Counted from the first letter of the stretch, positions 37,343 through 46,082 are shown. The stretch: DNA of 64,000 nucleotides from Streptomyces asoensis (GCF_013085465.1 NZ_CP049838.1:3906001-3970000); one strand, 5' to 3'. Numbers and translations: made by a program. The notes: generated by a model not told the origin, from the sequence alone.

Positions 37343-38227
37343 TCAGCCCTTGTTGGCGCCCAGGGTCAGGCCGCTGACGAACTGGCGCTGGAGCACGAAG
37401 TACACGATCAGCGTGGGGATCGCGGTGAGCAGGGCACCGGCGGCGACCAGGTTGGGGTCGGTGAAGTACTGGCCGGAGAGGTTGTTCAGGGCCGAGGTGA
37501 TCGGCATGTTCTCACCGGTGGAGATCAGCACGATCGCCCAGAAGAAGTCGTTGTAGATCCAGATGGAGAGCAGGGTCGCCAGGGCCGCCATCGCGGGCTT
37601 GCACAGCGGCAGCACGATCTGCCAGTACAGCCGCCAGACGGACGCGCCGTCGACCAGCGCGGCCTCGGTCAGCTCGTGCGGCAGCGAGCGCATGTAGTTG
37701 CTCAGCACGAAGGCGCAGAAGCCGGACTGGAACGCCACGTGGATCAGGACCAGGCCGAGCGCGGAGTCGTAGAGCTTGCCGCTGACCGTGATGCCCGGCA
37801 GGTCGACGAGGAGGTACAGGCGGTACAGCGGGGTGATGATCACCTGCTGCGGGAGCAGGTTGCCGGCCGTGAACACCAGGAGCAGGAACAGGTTGACCCG
37901 GAAGTCGAAGCGGCTGACGTAGAAGGCCACGCACGACGACAGGAAGAGGGTCAGGAGCACGGCGGGGACCGCGATCAGCAGCGTGTTGCCGAAGTAGTGC
38001 AGCATGTCCGACTGCTGGAACGCGTCCGTGAAGTTGTCCAGGCCGAGTTTGTCGGGCCAGGAGACATAGCCCTTCTCGCTGGTCTCCGCGTAGGGGCGCA
38101 GGGCCGCGAACAGGGCCCACAGCAGGGGCGCCAGCCAGGCCAGGGACGTCACGACGAGGAACGTGTGCAGCAGGATCCGGGCGGGGCGGACGGGGGTGCG
38201 CTGCTTGGACGCGAGGGTCGCGCTCAT
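37343..38227 (-). CDS. Sugar ABC transporter permease, MalG type (galactoside module)
   Basis: A 294-residue permease with six predicted helices, starting ILLHTFLVVTSLAWLAPLLWALFAALRP. The EAA loop is TEAALVDGASVWRLYWQIVLPLCKP and the C-terminus VYFVLQRQFVSGLTLGANKG is typical of MalG-like subunits. It overlaps the preceding permease gene by 4 bp (ATGA). With the binding protein and the two galactosidases it forms a probable alpha/beta-galactoside import and breakdown unit; the substrate is inferred from those enzymes. Confidence 0.9.
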   Translation of the reverse strand: MSATLASKQRTPVRPARILLHTFLVVTSLAWLAPLLWALFAALRPYAETSEKGYVSWPDKLGLDNFTDAFQQSDMLHYFGNTLLIAVPAVLLTLFLSSCVAFYVSRFDFRVNLFLLLVFTAGNLLPQQVIITPLYRLYLLVDLPGITVSGKLYDSALGLVLIHVAFQSGFCAFVLSNYMRSLPHELTEAALVDGASVWRLYWQIVLPLCKPAMAALATLLSIWIYNDFFWAIVLISTGENMPITSALNNLSGQYFTDPNLVAAGALLTAIPTLIVYFVLQRQFVSGLTLGANKG

Positions 38228-39204
38228 GCTCGCCGCTCCTTCCGGAAGGTCGCGATCAGGTACGGGATGATCACGGCGAGGGAGATCACCAGCAGGACGA
38301 CGGCGATCGCCGATCCGTATCCGATGCGGCTGGACTCGCCGATGATGTTGTTGGTGACCAGGATCGACAGCAGTTCGGTCCCCTGGGCGCCCTTGTTGAA
38401 GACGAAGACCAGGTCGAAGGCGCGCAGGGCCTCGATGATCGTCACCACGAGGACGACGGTGTTCGTGGGCCGCAGGGTCGGGAAGATGACGTTCTTGAAC
38501 GTCTGCCACTCGTTCGCGCCGTCCAGTGCGGACGCCTCGCGCAGGGCCGGGTCGACGCTCTTCAGACCGGCCAGGTAGAGGATCATCATGTAGCCGGCGT
38601 GCCGCCAGGAGGCGGCGATGAGGATGGCCCAGAGGTTGAGGTCCGGGTCGCCGATCCAGTCGATGTAGTGGCCCGGCTCGTTGGCGCCGATCAGGCTGTT
38701 GATCAGGCCCGTGTCCGGGTTGTAGACCAGCTGCCAGACGAAGCCGATGACGGCCATGGAGACCACGACCGGCAGGAAGAAGGCCGTCTGGTAGACCCGG
38801 CTGAACCGGATCTTCTTGTCCAGCTGGACCGCCAGGAAGAGCCCGAACGGGGTCGGGATCAGGATGAGCACGACGAACCAGATGACGTTGTGCTGGACGG
38901 CGGGCCAGAACTGCGGGTTGTTGCTGAACAGCTCCCTGAAGTTGTCCAGCCCGACCCACTTGATCGAGTCGAAGCCGATGCCGTCCCAGGTGGTGAAGGC
39001 GAGGGCGACGGAGGCGAGGGCGGTGACCCAGACGAGGGCCACGTGCAGGATCGTCGGCACGCCCGCCATCAGGCCGAGCGTGAGCCGGTCGCGGCGGGTC
39101 AGCAGGCGCCGGTGGCCCTGCGGAGCGCGCTTCTTCGGGGTCGCGGTGCCCGGAGGCGGCTCGGCGGCCGCCTCCGGGATCTGCGTGGTCGTTTCGGAGC
39201 TCAT
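38224..39204 (-). CDS. Sugar ABC transporter permease, MalF type (galactoside module)
   Basis: A 326-residue permease with a Pro/Ala-rich cytoplasmic N-terminus of about 35 residues and six predicted helices (LGLMAGVPTILHVALVWVTALASVALAF is the first). The EAA loop reads LREASALDGANEWQTFKNVIFPTLRP. It lies 33 bp after the binding-protein gene and overlaps the next permease gene by ATGA. No ATPase gene adjoins, so a shared MsiK-like ATPase is the likely energy source. Confidence 0.9.
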   Translation of the reverse strand: MSSETTTQIPEAAAEPPPGTATPKKRAPQGHRRLLTRRDRLTLGLMAGVPTILHVALVWVTALASVALAFTTWDGIGFDSIKWVGLDNFRELFSNNPQFWPAVQHNVIWFVVLILIPTPFGLFLAVQLDKKIRFSRVYQTAFFLPVVVSMAVIGFVWQLVYNPDTGLINSLIGANEPGHYIDWIGDPDLNLWAILIAASWRHAGYMMILYLAGLKSVDPALREASALDGANEWQTFKNVIFPTLRPTNTVVLVVTIIEALRAFDLVFVFNKGAQGTELLSILVTNNIIGESSRIGYGSAIAVVLLVISLAVIIPYLIATFRKERRA

Positions 39205-39237
39205 GTGTCGGTGCTCATCCGCCTCGGCTCGAGCGTC

Positions 39238-40554
39238 TCAGCCGGACGCGAAGATCGTCTTCTTCTGACGCTCGATCGACGTCAGCAGGCTGTCGATCCC
39301 CTTGGGATCGCGGACGAACTTCTGGAGCGCGGGCTGCATCACCGTGGAGGTGAAGTCGGGCCGGCTGTCACGGTCCATGAACTGCGTGAGGTGCTTGGCG
39401 CCGCTGATCATCGCGTACGCCTTCTTCTGCAAGGCGGTGTACGAGGAGGTGTCGGCCTTGGAGGAGGCGGCGACGACGCTCGGGTCGGCCTTGAGGTAGA
39501 TCGCCTCGGCCTCCGGGGTGCCCAGGTACTCCAGGAGCTTGACGGCGGACGCCTTGCTCTTCGGGGCCTTGGAGAGCATGAAGCCGTCGGTGGGCGCCTC
39601 GACGGTGTCCTGGCCGTAGGCCGGGTCGATCTCCGGGAAGGCGAAGAAGTCGAGGTCGTCGGCGTCGGCCTGGTTGGTGAACTGCTGCGCCACGAAGGTG
39701 CCCAGCAGATACATGCCGGCCTTCTTGGAGACGAGGGTCTGGGCGGCGTCCTGCCAGGTGCGGCCGACGGCGCCGTCCTGGTGGTAGGGGAGGATCTCGG
39801 CCCAGTGGTCGAAGGTCTTGCGGACCTTCGCGTCGGTCCAGGAGGCCTTGCCCGCCATCAGCTCGACATGGAAGTCGTAGCCGTTGGTGCGGAAGTTGAT
39901 CTGGTCGAAGGTGCCGAGCGCGGGCCAGGCGTCCTTGTCACCGAAGGCTATGGGGACGAGCCCGTCCTTCTTCATCTGCTTGCACAGGGCGACGAGCTGG
40001 TCCCAGGTGGTGGGGACGGTGTACCCGTGCTGCTGGAAGACGCTCTTCCGGTAGAACAGCGCCCAGGGGTACGTGTACAGCGGCACGAAGTAGTACTTGC
40101 CGTCCGCGCCCTTGCTGAGCGCCTTCATGGCGTCGGGGAAGTTGCCGCCGATCTTCTGCCACACGTCGTCGATCGGGGTGGCGAGCTTCTTGGCCGCGAA
40201 GAACTGCATGCGGTAGCCGGCGAACCAGTTGAACACGTCGTCCGGGGTGCCCTGGAGGTAGGAGTTGATCTGCTCCTGGAACGTGTTGTGGTCCTTGGTG
40301 TTCACGTCGACCGTGATCCCGGACTGCTTCTTGAAGGCCGCGTAGATCTCCGCGAAGGCCTTCTTCGGGACGGCGTCGGAGGCGTTGGAGCCGAGGGTGA
40401 CGGTCTTCGGGTCGGCCGCGGTGCCACTGCCGCCGCAGGCGGAGAGCAGGGGTATGCCGGCGCCGAGCACGGCCGCGCCGCCCATACCGCGCAGAAGGGT
40501 GCGACGGCTCGGGGAGGGGAGAGCGAGGCGGCCGGAGGGGGAGAGGTGGTGCAT
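39238..40554 (-). CDS. Sugar-binding lipoprotein (galactoside module), Tat-type signal
   Basis: A 438-residue extracellular sugar-binding lipoprotein. The signal has a twin-arginine motif (SRRTLLRG), a hydrophobic core and the lipobox LSAC at about residue 41. The mature fold is family 1: KKAFAEIYAAFKKQSGITVDVNTKDHNTFQEQINSYLQGTPDDVF and the C-terminal LQKFVRDPKGIDSLLTSIERQKKTI. It is the first gene of the minus-strand module and is preceded by a 215-bp control region with several inverted repeats. The bound sugar is unknown; alpha- or beta-galactosides fit the downstream enzymes. Confidence 0.9.
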   Translation of the reverse strand: MHHLSPSGRLALPSPSRRTLLRGMGGAAVLGAGIPLLSACGGSGTAADPKTVTLGSNASDAVPKKAFAEIYAAFKKQSGITVDVNTKDHNTFQEQINSYLQGTPDDVFNWFAGYRMQFFAAKKLATPIDDVWQKIGGNFPDAMKALSKGADGKYYFVPLYTYPWALFYRKSVFQQHGYTVPTTWDQLVALCKQMKKDGLVPIAFGDKDAWPALGTFDQINFRTNGYDFHVELMAGKASWTDAKVRKTFDHWAEILPYHQDGAVGRTWQDAAQTLVSKKAGMYLLGTFVAQQFTNQADADDLDFFAFPEIDPAYGQDTVEAPTDGFMLSKAPKSKASAVKLLEYLGTPEAEAIYLKADPSVVAASSKADTSSYTALQKKAYAMISGAKHLTQFMDRDSRPDFTSTVMQPALQKFVRDPKGIDSLLTSIERQKKTIFASG

Positions 40555-40601
40555 GAACGGCTCCTGACGCGAGGTTCGGCCACGGTGTGTGGCTGAAAGC
40601 C

Positions 40602-40615
40602 GGTCGCAATCGACC
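40602..40615. promoter_or_regulatory. Candidate operator, inverted repeat in the leader of the galactoside operon
   Basis: GGTCGCAATCGACC has 5-bp arms around 4 nt and lies between the predicted transcription start and the binding-protein gene. It shares the half-site AATCGAC with the repeat at 40697-40713. Confidence 0.4.
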
Positions 40616-40647
40616 AGAAATCAACTTGACCGAACACGGGGTGGCGC

Positions 40648-40678
40648 AATAACAGCCGTATGTCCGGTCATGCGTCAA
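40648..40678 (-). promoter_or_regulatory. Probable promoter of the galactoside operon
   Basis: On the minus strand TTGACG (40673-40678) and GTTATT (40648-40653) are separated by 19 bp, an acceptable vegetative-type promoter. The predicted start lies near 40641, about 87 bp ahead of the binding-protein ATG. Confidence 0.4.
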
Positions 40679-40696
40679 GAGCCGCTGGCTTCATTT

Positions 40697-40713
40697 GTCG
40701 AAACGTAATCGAC
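40697..40713. promoter_or_regulatory. Candidate operator upstream of the galactoside promoter
   Basis: GTCGAAACGTAATCGAC has 5-bp inverted arms separated by 7 nt, just upstream of the predicted -35. Together with 40602-40615 it could flank the promoter for a looping or two-site regulator. Confidence 0.35.
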
Positions 40714-40719
40714 ACACCT

Positions 40720-40772
40720 TGATCACTTACATGATCATTTCCCGCTCCCCCTCTTGATCGTTCAATTGATCA
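40720..40772. repeat. Array of four TGATCA half-sites
   Basis: TGATCA or TGATCG occurs at 40720, 40732, 40755 and 40767, i.e. two copies of TGATCR-N6-TGATCA with starts 35 bp apart. The last site covers the stop codon of the chitinase gene on the minus strand. Such spacing in an AT-richer patch suggests a protein-binding array. Confidence 0.5.
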
Positions 40773-42239
40773 CTTGTAGGCGGCGAACGCCTTCGAGAAC
40801 GCGGAGTCGGTCTGGACGATCGAGCTGCACGTCGCGTCCGCGTAGTTCTTGGCCCCGCCCGCGCACTGCTTGTCCCGGGTGGCCGACCACATCGACAGCG
40901 GGCCGAGCCCCTTGGCCTTGGCGAAGGCGACGAGCTGGGCGGCGTCGTCGACCTTGAATATCTCGGACGTGACGTCGTTCACACCGATCATCGGGGTGAC
41001 CCCGACCGTCTTCCAGGCCTCGCTGTCACCGAGCCCGAGGACGCTCTTGACCTGCGCCTGGGTGGCGGTGGCGGCCTGCTCGGCGTAGGTCCCCATGTCG
41101 CCGCTGTACGCCGGCCCGTAGTCCATCGCCATGATGTTGACGGTGTCGATCCCGACGTCGGCCGACTTGGCGCCGGCCAGCAGGTTCACGCCGTCCTGCG
41201 TCAGCCCCTCGGGCATGACGGGGAGCGTGAACGACACGTCCAGGTTCGGGTGCTGCTGCTGGAGCTTGGCGATCGCCTGGGCGCGGCGGGTGTTGGCCGC
41301 GGTGTCGGGCAGCGCGCCGCCCTCGATGTCGAAGTCCACCTTGGTGAGCTGGTAGGCGTCCACCGCCTTTCCGTACGCCGCCGCCAGCGCGTCCACCGAG
41401 GAGCAGGTCGTCGCCAGCTCGGTGCCGGAGGCGCCGCCGAAGGAGACCCGGACGTCACCGCCCTTGGCCCGCAGGGCCCCGATCTGCGCGGCCACGCCGT
41501 CGCTCGCGAGGTCGGTCACACCGCCCCACTTGGGCGTGCAGCCGCCGCCGTCGGTGACGAACGCCAGGTTGTAGTCCTTCACCCCGGTCGCGCTCGCGCT
41601 CGCCAGGAGGTCGAAGGCGGGATAGAGGGAGGTGTCGACGTAGGGGGCGAACCCGGCGGATGCGGTGGTGCCGGTACCGGTGCTCGCGCTGGTGCTCGGG
41701 GCGGGAGAGGAGGGGGTCGCGGGAGAGGAGGGCGAGGAGGTGGCGGTCGGGCTCGGGGCCGTGGTGGGACTCGCGGTCGTCGTCGGTCGGCCGCTCGGCT
41801 CGGGCGTGGCGCCGTCGTCGGCGGAACACTTGGCGCCGTCGACCAGACAACCGGCGGGATCCCCGCTGCCGTTGACGACGAAGCCGACGGTGACGGACTC
41901 CCCGACGGCCAGCCCGTCGGTGTCCCACTCGGGCGGCGAGACGGTGACATGCCGCCCGCTGACGGCGGACTCGCCGTTCCACAGGGAACTCAGCTTCGCC
42001 CCGGCCGGCAGATCGAACTCGAGCTTCCAGCCCGCCTTGACCTGACCGCTGTTGTTCGTCACGACGTACTGCGCGGTGTACCCCGTCGACCAGTCGCTGG
42101 TCCTGGTGTAGGCCGCCCCGACCCCGGCCGCCTGCGCGGTACCGCCGAGCAGAACGGCCCCGCCGCCCACCACGGCCGCGGCGACCGCGCCGCCGATCAT
42201 CTTGTTCCTGCCGCTGATCCTGCGCCGATGCGTGCTCAT
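40770..42239 (-). CDS. Secreted chitinase: CBM2 plus GH18
   Basis: A 489-residue exported enzyme expected to cleave chitin. The signal peptide (basic MSTHRRRISGRNK, then a hydrophobic stretch) ends at about residue 37 (TAQAA). A CBM2-type binding domain spans about 40-135 (YTAQYVVTNNSGQVKAGWKLEF), followed by a Ser/Thr/Pro linker (about 145-195) and the GH18 barrel. The catalytic motif reads KVDFDIEG with Glu306; the first Asp of the usual DGxDxDxE is replaced. ATG 42239 follows AGGCAGG. It is upstream of, and on the same strand as, the galactoside operon. Confidence 0.88.
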   Translation of the reverse strand: MSTHRRRISGRNKMIGGAVAAAVVGGGAVLLGGTAQAAGVGAAYTRTSDWSTGYTAQYVVTNNSGQVKAGWKLEFDLPAGAKLSSLWNGESAVSGRHVTVSPPEWDTDGLAVGESVTVGFVVNGSGDPAGCLVDGAKCSADDGATPEPSGRPTTTASPTTAPSPTATSSPSSPATPSSPAPSTSASTGTGTTASAGFAPYVDTSLYPAFDLLASASATGVKDYNLAFVTDGGGCTPKWGGVTDLASDGVAAQIGALRAKGGDVRVSFGGASGTELATTCSSVDALAAAYGKAVDAYQLTKVDFDIEGGALPDTAANTRRAQAIAKLQQQHPNLDVSFTLPVMPEGLTQDGVNLLAGAKSADVGIDTVNIMAMDYGPAYSGDMGTYAEQAATATQAQVKSVLGLGDSEAWKTVGVTPMIGVNDVTSEIFKVDDAAQLVAFAKAKGLGPLSMWSATRDKQCAGGAKNYADATCSSIVQTDSAFSKAFAAYK

Positions 42240-42405
42240 CACGTGCCTGCCTTCATTGCTCACGGGGGTTCCCGGGGGTGGGGTGCGGCAGCACGCTAGC
42301 GATCCCCAACCGGGCAAAACGCCTGATAGGGACGGCCGTTGAGGTCCTTAGGGAGCGCTTAAGGAACACATCGGGGGCGGTTAAAGGTCGAGACCAATTC
42401 GCTCC

Positions 42406-43782
42406 TCAGGAGCGGCCGGCGACCGCCCGTCGCCGTCTGCGGACAGCCCCCCGGTGGCCCCTGCGCACCGGCTCCCGCCCGTCCAGCTGGATCCAGAGCC
42501 GCACCTCGGTGCCACCCAGTACCGAGGAGCCGATGCGGACGTCACCGCCCGTCGACTCGGCGAGTCGGCGGACGATGTCCAGGCCGAGGCCGGTCGAGCC
42601 CGCGGTGCCCGAGCCCCGGCCGCGCGCCATCGCCGCCTCGGGGTCACGGATGCCCGGGCCCGCGTCCGAGACGAGCACGATCACCGCGTCCTCGCCGTTG
42701 TGGACGTCGACCGCGAAGGCCGTGCCCTCGGGGGTGTGGCGGAAGACGTTGCCGAGCAGGGCGTCCAGGGCGGCGGCGAGGTCGGTACGGGCCACGGGTA
42801 TGCGGACCGGGCGGTCCACACCGGCCGTGCGCACCTTGCGGCCCTCGTCCTCCGCAAGCGCCGACCAGAACGCCATCCGCTCCCGGACCACCTCCGCCGC
42901 GTCGCAGCCCGCGCCCGGACCGGCGGCCGCCGTCTGCGGCTTGGCCTCCCGCGCCGTCCGGATGATCGTGTCGACCTCGCGCTCCAGTTGGGCGACGGCG
43001 GTTCTCGTCTGCTCGGCGGCCGCAGACCCGCCCAGGGAGGCCGCGTTGAGCCGCAGCACGGTCAGCGGGGTCCGCAGCCGGTGGGACAGATCCGCCGCCA
43101 GTTCCCGCTCGTTGGCCAGCAGTTGGACCACCTGATCCGCCATCGAGTTGAACGCCACCGCCGCGAGGCGCAGTTCGTTCGGCCCCTCCTCGGGCACTCT
43201 CGCCCCGAGCTTGCCCTCCCCCAGCTCGTGCGCCCCCTCGACCAGTCGCCTGGCCGGCTGCACCATCCGTACGCCCAGCCGGTCGGCCACGGCGACCGAG
43301 CCGACGACCAGCGCGGCCCCGACCGCCGCCAGCACCGCCCAGGCCGTGCCGACGCCGTTGCTCACCTCGGACTCGGGGACGAACACCTCGATCACCACGG
43401 TCCCCAGGCTCAGCGCGACCGGCTGGAGCAGTGCGGAGCCTCCGGGAACCTCGGTGGTGGAGGCGCGGCCCAGCTTCCGTACGGCCGCGATGTCCGCGTC
43501 CGCGGCACGCTGCCGGCCGAGGTCGACGGCGGCCCGGCCGTCGCTCGCCGGCAGGTGCACCGCCATGCCGTCGTCGGAGCCCGCCGAGGCGACGACCCGC
43601 TCCAACTGGTCGCGGTCGGTCGTGATGGACAACGCCGGGACCACGACCGCGGCCTCCCGCTCGGCGTTGGAGAACGCGCGGTCGCGGGCCATCTCCTTGA
43701 TGACGAGACCGAGCGGGACGGCGAAGGCGACCACGACCATCGTGGTGACCGCCAGACAGACCTTGACCAGTGCCCATCTCAT
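42406..43782 (-). CDS. Sensor histidine kinase
   Basis: A 458-residue membrane kinase, partner of the adjacent response regulator. Topology: helix 1 (VKVCLAVTTMVVVAFAVPLGLVI), an extracytoplasmic sensor of about 115 residues, helix 2 (AWAVLAAVGAALVVGSVAVA), HAMP, HisKA with SHRLRTPLTVLRLN (phospho-His about 234), and HATPase with NVFRHTPEG, DAGPGI and GSTGLGLDIVRRLAES. The C-terminus is very Arg-rich. The start forms an ATGA overlap with the regulator gene. The stimulus is unknown; I do not recognise it as one of the named Streptomyces systems. Confidence 0.92.
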   Translation of the reverse strand: MRWALVKVCLAVTTMVVVAFAVPLGLVIKEMARDRAFSNAEREAAVVVPALSITTDRDQLERVVASAGSDDGMAVHLPASDGRAAVDLGRQRAADADIAAVRKLGRASTTEVPGGSALLQPVALSLGTVVIEVFVPESEVSNGVGTAWAVLAAVGAALVVGSVAVADRLGVRMVQPARRLVEGAHELGEGKLGARVPEEGPNELRLAAVAFNSMADQVVQLLANERELAADLSHRLRTPLTVLRLNAASLGGSAAAEQTRTAVAQLEREVDTIIRTAREAKPQTAAAGPGAGCDAAEVVRERMAFWSALAEDEGRKVRTAGVDRPVRIPVARTDLAAALDALLGNVFRHTPEGTAFAVDVHNGEDAVIVLVSDAGPGIRDPEAAMARGRGSGTAGSTGLGLDIVRRLAESTGGDVRIGSSVLGGTEVRLWIQLDGREPVRRGHRGAVRRRRRAVAGRS

Positions 43783-44498
43783 CGGATCGGTCCCGTCCCC
43801 CCGGAGTCGCAGACGGGCGGCTCCAGCTTCACGCCGACACCCCGCAGGGTGTGCAGATAGCGCGGCCGCGCCGCCGTCTCGCCCAGCTTGCGGCGCAGCC
43901 AGGACAGATGGACGTCGATGGTCTGGTCGTCGCCGTAGGACTGCTGCCACACCTCGGCAAGCAGTTCCCGGCGCGCGACCACGACCCCCGGCCGGCCCGC
44001 GAGGAAAGCCAGCAGGTCGAACTCGCGGCGGGTCAGGTCGAGCCGTACGCCGTCCAGCTCGGCCTGGCGGCGCAGCGGGTCGACGGTCAGACCGCCGACG
44101 CGGATGACGCTGGAGGGCGAGGCCTCCGCGGCACCGGACCGGGCCCGCCGCAGCACGGCCGCCATCCGCGCCGACAGATGCTCCACGGAGAACGGCTTGG
44201 TCAGGTAGTCGTCCGCGCCCGCGTTCAGCAGCCGGACGATCTCCGTCTCGTCGTCGCGCGCGGTGGCGATGATGACCGGCACGTCCGTGATGCCGCGCAG
44301 CATCTTCAGGGCCTCGGAGCCGTCCAGATCGGGCAGGCCTAGGTCGAGAATGACCACGTCGAAGCGGAAATGGGCGACCTCGCGCAGCGCCTCCAGCGCC
44401 GTACCGACGCTGCGCACGAGGTGCGAGGCGTCGGTCAGCTGCCGGATGAGCGCCGAGCGTACGAACTGGTCGTCCTCGACCACGAGCACACTTGCCAT
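43779..44498 (-). CDS. OmpR-family response regulator
   Basis: A 239-residue regulator: receiver domain (VLVVEDDQFVRSALI; phospho-acceptor Asp52 in ILDLGLPDLDG; LTKPFS lysine) and winged-helix output domain (RREFDLLAFLAGRPGVVVARRELLAEVW, DVHLSWLRRKLGE, LHTLRGVGVKLE). I start at ATG 44498; a TTG at 44507 would add three residues. It forms an operon with the kinase. The target genes are unknown; the divergent secreted-protein gene at 44655 is a candidate by position. Confidence 0.92.
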   Translation of the reverse strand: MASVLVVEDDQFVRSALIRQLTDASHLVRSVGTALEALREVAHFRFDVVILDLGLPDLDGSEALKMLRGITDVPVIIATARDDETEIVRLLNAGADDYLTKPFSVEHLSARMAAVLRRARSGAAEASPSSVIRVGGLTVDPLRRQAELDGVRLDLTRREFDLLAFLAGRPGVVVARRELLAEVWQQSYGDDQTIDVHLSWLRRKLGETAARPRYLHTLRGVGVKLEPPVCDSGGTGPIR

Positions 44499-44654
44499 GC
44501 GCCGCAACCTACGCCATGCAGACGAGGGTCATTCGGGCCTGTGGACAACTCGGCCCCTGTGGACGACCGGTGAGGCGACCGTGCGCGGCCGAGGGGACAG
44601 CCGGGGCGACTTCCGTGCGACACGGGTGAGGCGCGTGGGGCAAGATGGCCCGCG

Positions 44655-45188
44655 ATGCGCAGAGGACTCGTACTCGTACTGGCCTGGTCGCTCGCCACGG
44701 GCGCGGCGGTCACGCTGTCGTGGTGGGGTGTCCACACGGTGATGGCGGGCACGGCCTACGACCCGCCGCGCGCCCTGCCGCTCACCGCGGGTGACGCGAT
44801 CGCGCAGGAGTCGAAGCCGCCGGCCTCGCCGACGAGCAGCCCGTCCGCGTCGCGGAGCCCGTCCCCGACGCCGAGCCGGACCCCGGCGTCCCCGTCCCCC
44901 TCGCGGACGGCGGCGACCGCCGGCCCCTCCCCCAGCGCCTCCGGCACGCCTCAGGGCACGTCCCGGGGCACGGTCAAGAGCTACGACACCGACGGCGGGC
45001 TGGTCGTCTTCGATCTGGGCAAGGTCTCCGCGTCGCTGGTCTCGGCGACGCCGGGCGCGGGCTGGTCGATGCAGGTGTGGAAGACGGAGTCGTGGATCCG
45101 GGTGGAGTTCAGCTCCGGCGCGGACCGGGTGTCGGTGTTCTGCACCTGGCACGACGGGCCGCCCCGGGTGGAGGTGGGCACGTACTGA
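44655..45188 (+). CDS. Secreted or anchored protein with Ser/Pro-rich linker
   Basis: A 177-residue protein. An N-terminal signal or anchor helix (LVLVLAWSLATGAAVTLSWWGVHTVMAG) is followed by a low-complexity Ser/Pro/Thr linker (about residues 50-105) and a small beta-rich C-terminal domain (SYDTDGGLVVFDLGKVSASLVSATPGAGWSMQVWKTESWIRVEF) containing one cysteine. I do not recognise the domain. It is divergent from the two-component genes and may be part of their regulon. Confidence 0.72.
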   Translation: MRRGLVLVLAWSLATGAAVTLSWWGVHTVMAGTAYDPPRALPLTAGDAIAQESKPPASPTSSPSASRSPSPTPSRTPASPSPSRTAATAGPSPSASGTPQGTSRGTVKSYDTDGGLVVFDLGKVSASLVSATPGAGWSMQVWKTESWIRVEFSSGADRVSVFCTWHDGPPRVEVGTY

Positions 45189-45215
45189 CGCCGGGGCTCC
45201 GGCCGGCCGGCGGGC

Positions 45216-46082
45216 CTAGCGGAAGACCGAGGGCGGCGGGGCCGGTGAGGCCACCGCCGACGCGTCCACGACCGGTACCGCGCCGCCGGTGAAGTCGGTG
45301 AGCGCCCTGCCGTGCTCGACCCGGCCGGGGTGGGGGTCGGAGGCAGCCCTGCGGGTCAGTTCGGCGGTCGGCAGCGGCAGGTCGGAGGCGACGAGTACGG
45401 CGTTGCCGAACCGTTTGCCGCGCAGCACGGTCGGGTCCGCGACCAGCGCGAGTTCCGAAAACCGGGCGGCGGCGGTGGCGATCTGGCCGCGCAGGTGCGC
45501 CAGCGGGGGGCCGTCGGCGAGGTTGGCGGCGTAGGCACCGCCGGGCTTGAGCGCCCTGCGGACCTCGTCGAGGAACTCGGTCGAGGTGAGGTGGGCGGGG
45601 GTCCGGGCGCCGCTGAACACATCGGCCAGGACGAGATCCGCCCACCCGTCGGGCACCTTGGCGAGCCCTTGGCGTGCGTCGACCGACCTCACCCTGATAC
45701 GCGCCCCCGGGTCCAGCGGCAGCTCCCGGCGCACCAGTTGGACGAGGGCCGCGTCCCGTTCGACGACCTGCTGGGTGGAGCGGGGGCGGGTGGCGGCGAC
45801 GTACCGGGCGAGGGTGAACGCGCCGCCGCCGAGATGCACGACGTGCAGGGGCTTGCCGGGCGGTGCGACGAGGTCGATGACATGACCGAGGCGCCGCTGG
45901 TACTCGAAGGAGAGATGGGCGGGGTCGTCGAGGTCCACGTGTGACTGGGGGGCTCCGTCGATGAGCAGCGTCCAGGCCCGCGCCCGGTCCCGGTCGGGTA
46001 CGAGCTGGGCGAGCCCGCCGTCGACGGGCTCGACGACGGCGTCGGCGTCCCGCTCGCGCCGGGTGTTCCTGGACTTTGCCAT
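45216..46082 (-). CDS. Spermidine-synthase-like protein (class I methyltransferase fold)
   Basis: A 288-residue cytoplasmic protein of the spermidine/spermine synthase-like family. The SAM/dcSAM-type Rossmann motif reads PLHVVHLGGGAFTLARYVA with the acidic strand end QQVVERDAALVQLVR, then RVRSVDARQGLAKVPDGWADLVLADVFSG. The aminopropyltransferase catalytic Asp pattern is not clearly kept, so it may be a methyltransferase or fold-only homologue. ATG 46082 (MAKSRNTRRE) is chosen; the frame continues upstream into a tandem-repeat region that is not credible protein. About 250 bp of repeats lie in its 5' region. Confidence 0.75.
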   Translation of the reverse strand: MAKSRNTRRERDADAVVEPVDGGLAQLVPDRDRARAWTLLIDGAPQSHVDLDDPAHLSFEYQRRLGHVIDLVAPPGKPLHVVHLGGGAFTLARYVAATRPRSTQQVVERDAALVQLVRRELPLDPGARIRVRSVDARQGLAKVPDGWADLVLADVFSGARTPAHLTSTEFLDEVRRALKPGGAYAANLADGPPLAHLRGQIATAAARFSELALVADPTVLRGKRFGNAVLVASDLPLPTAELTRRAASDPHPGRVEHGRALTDFTGGAVPVVDASAVASPAPPPSVFR

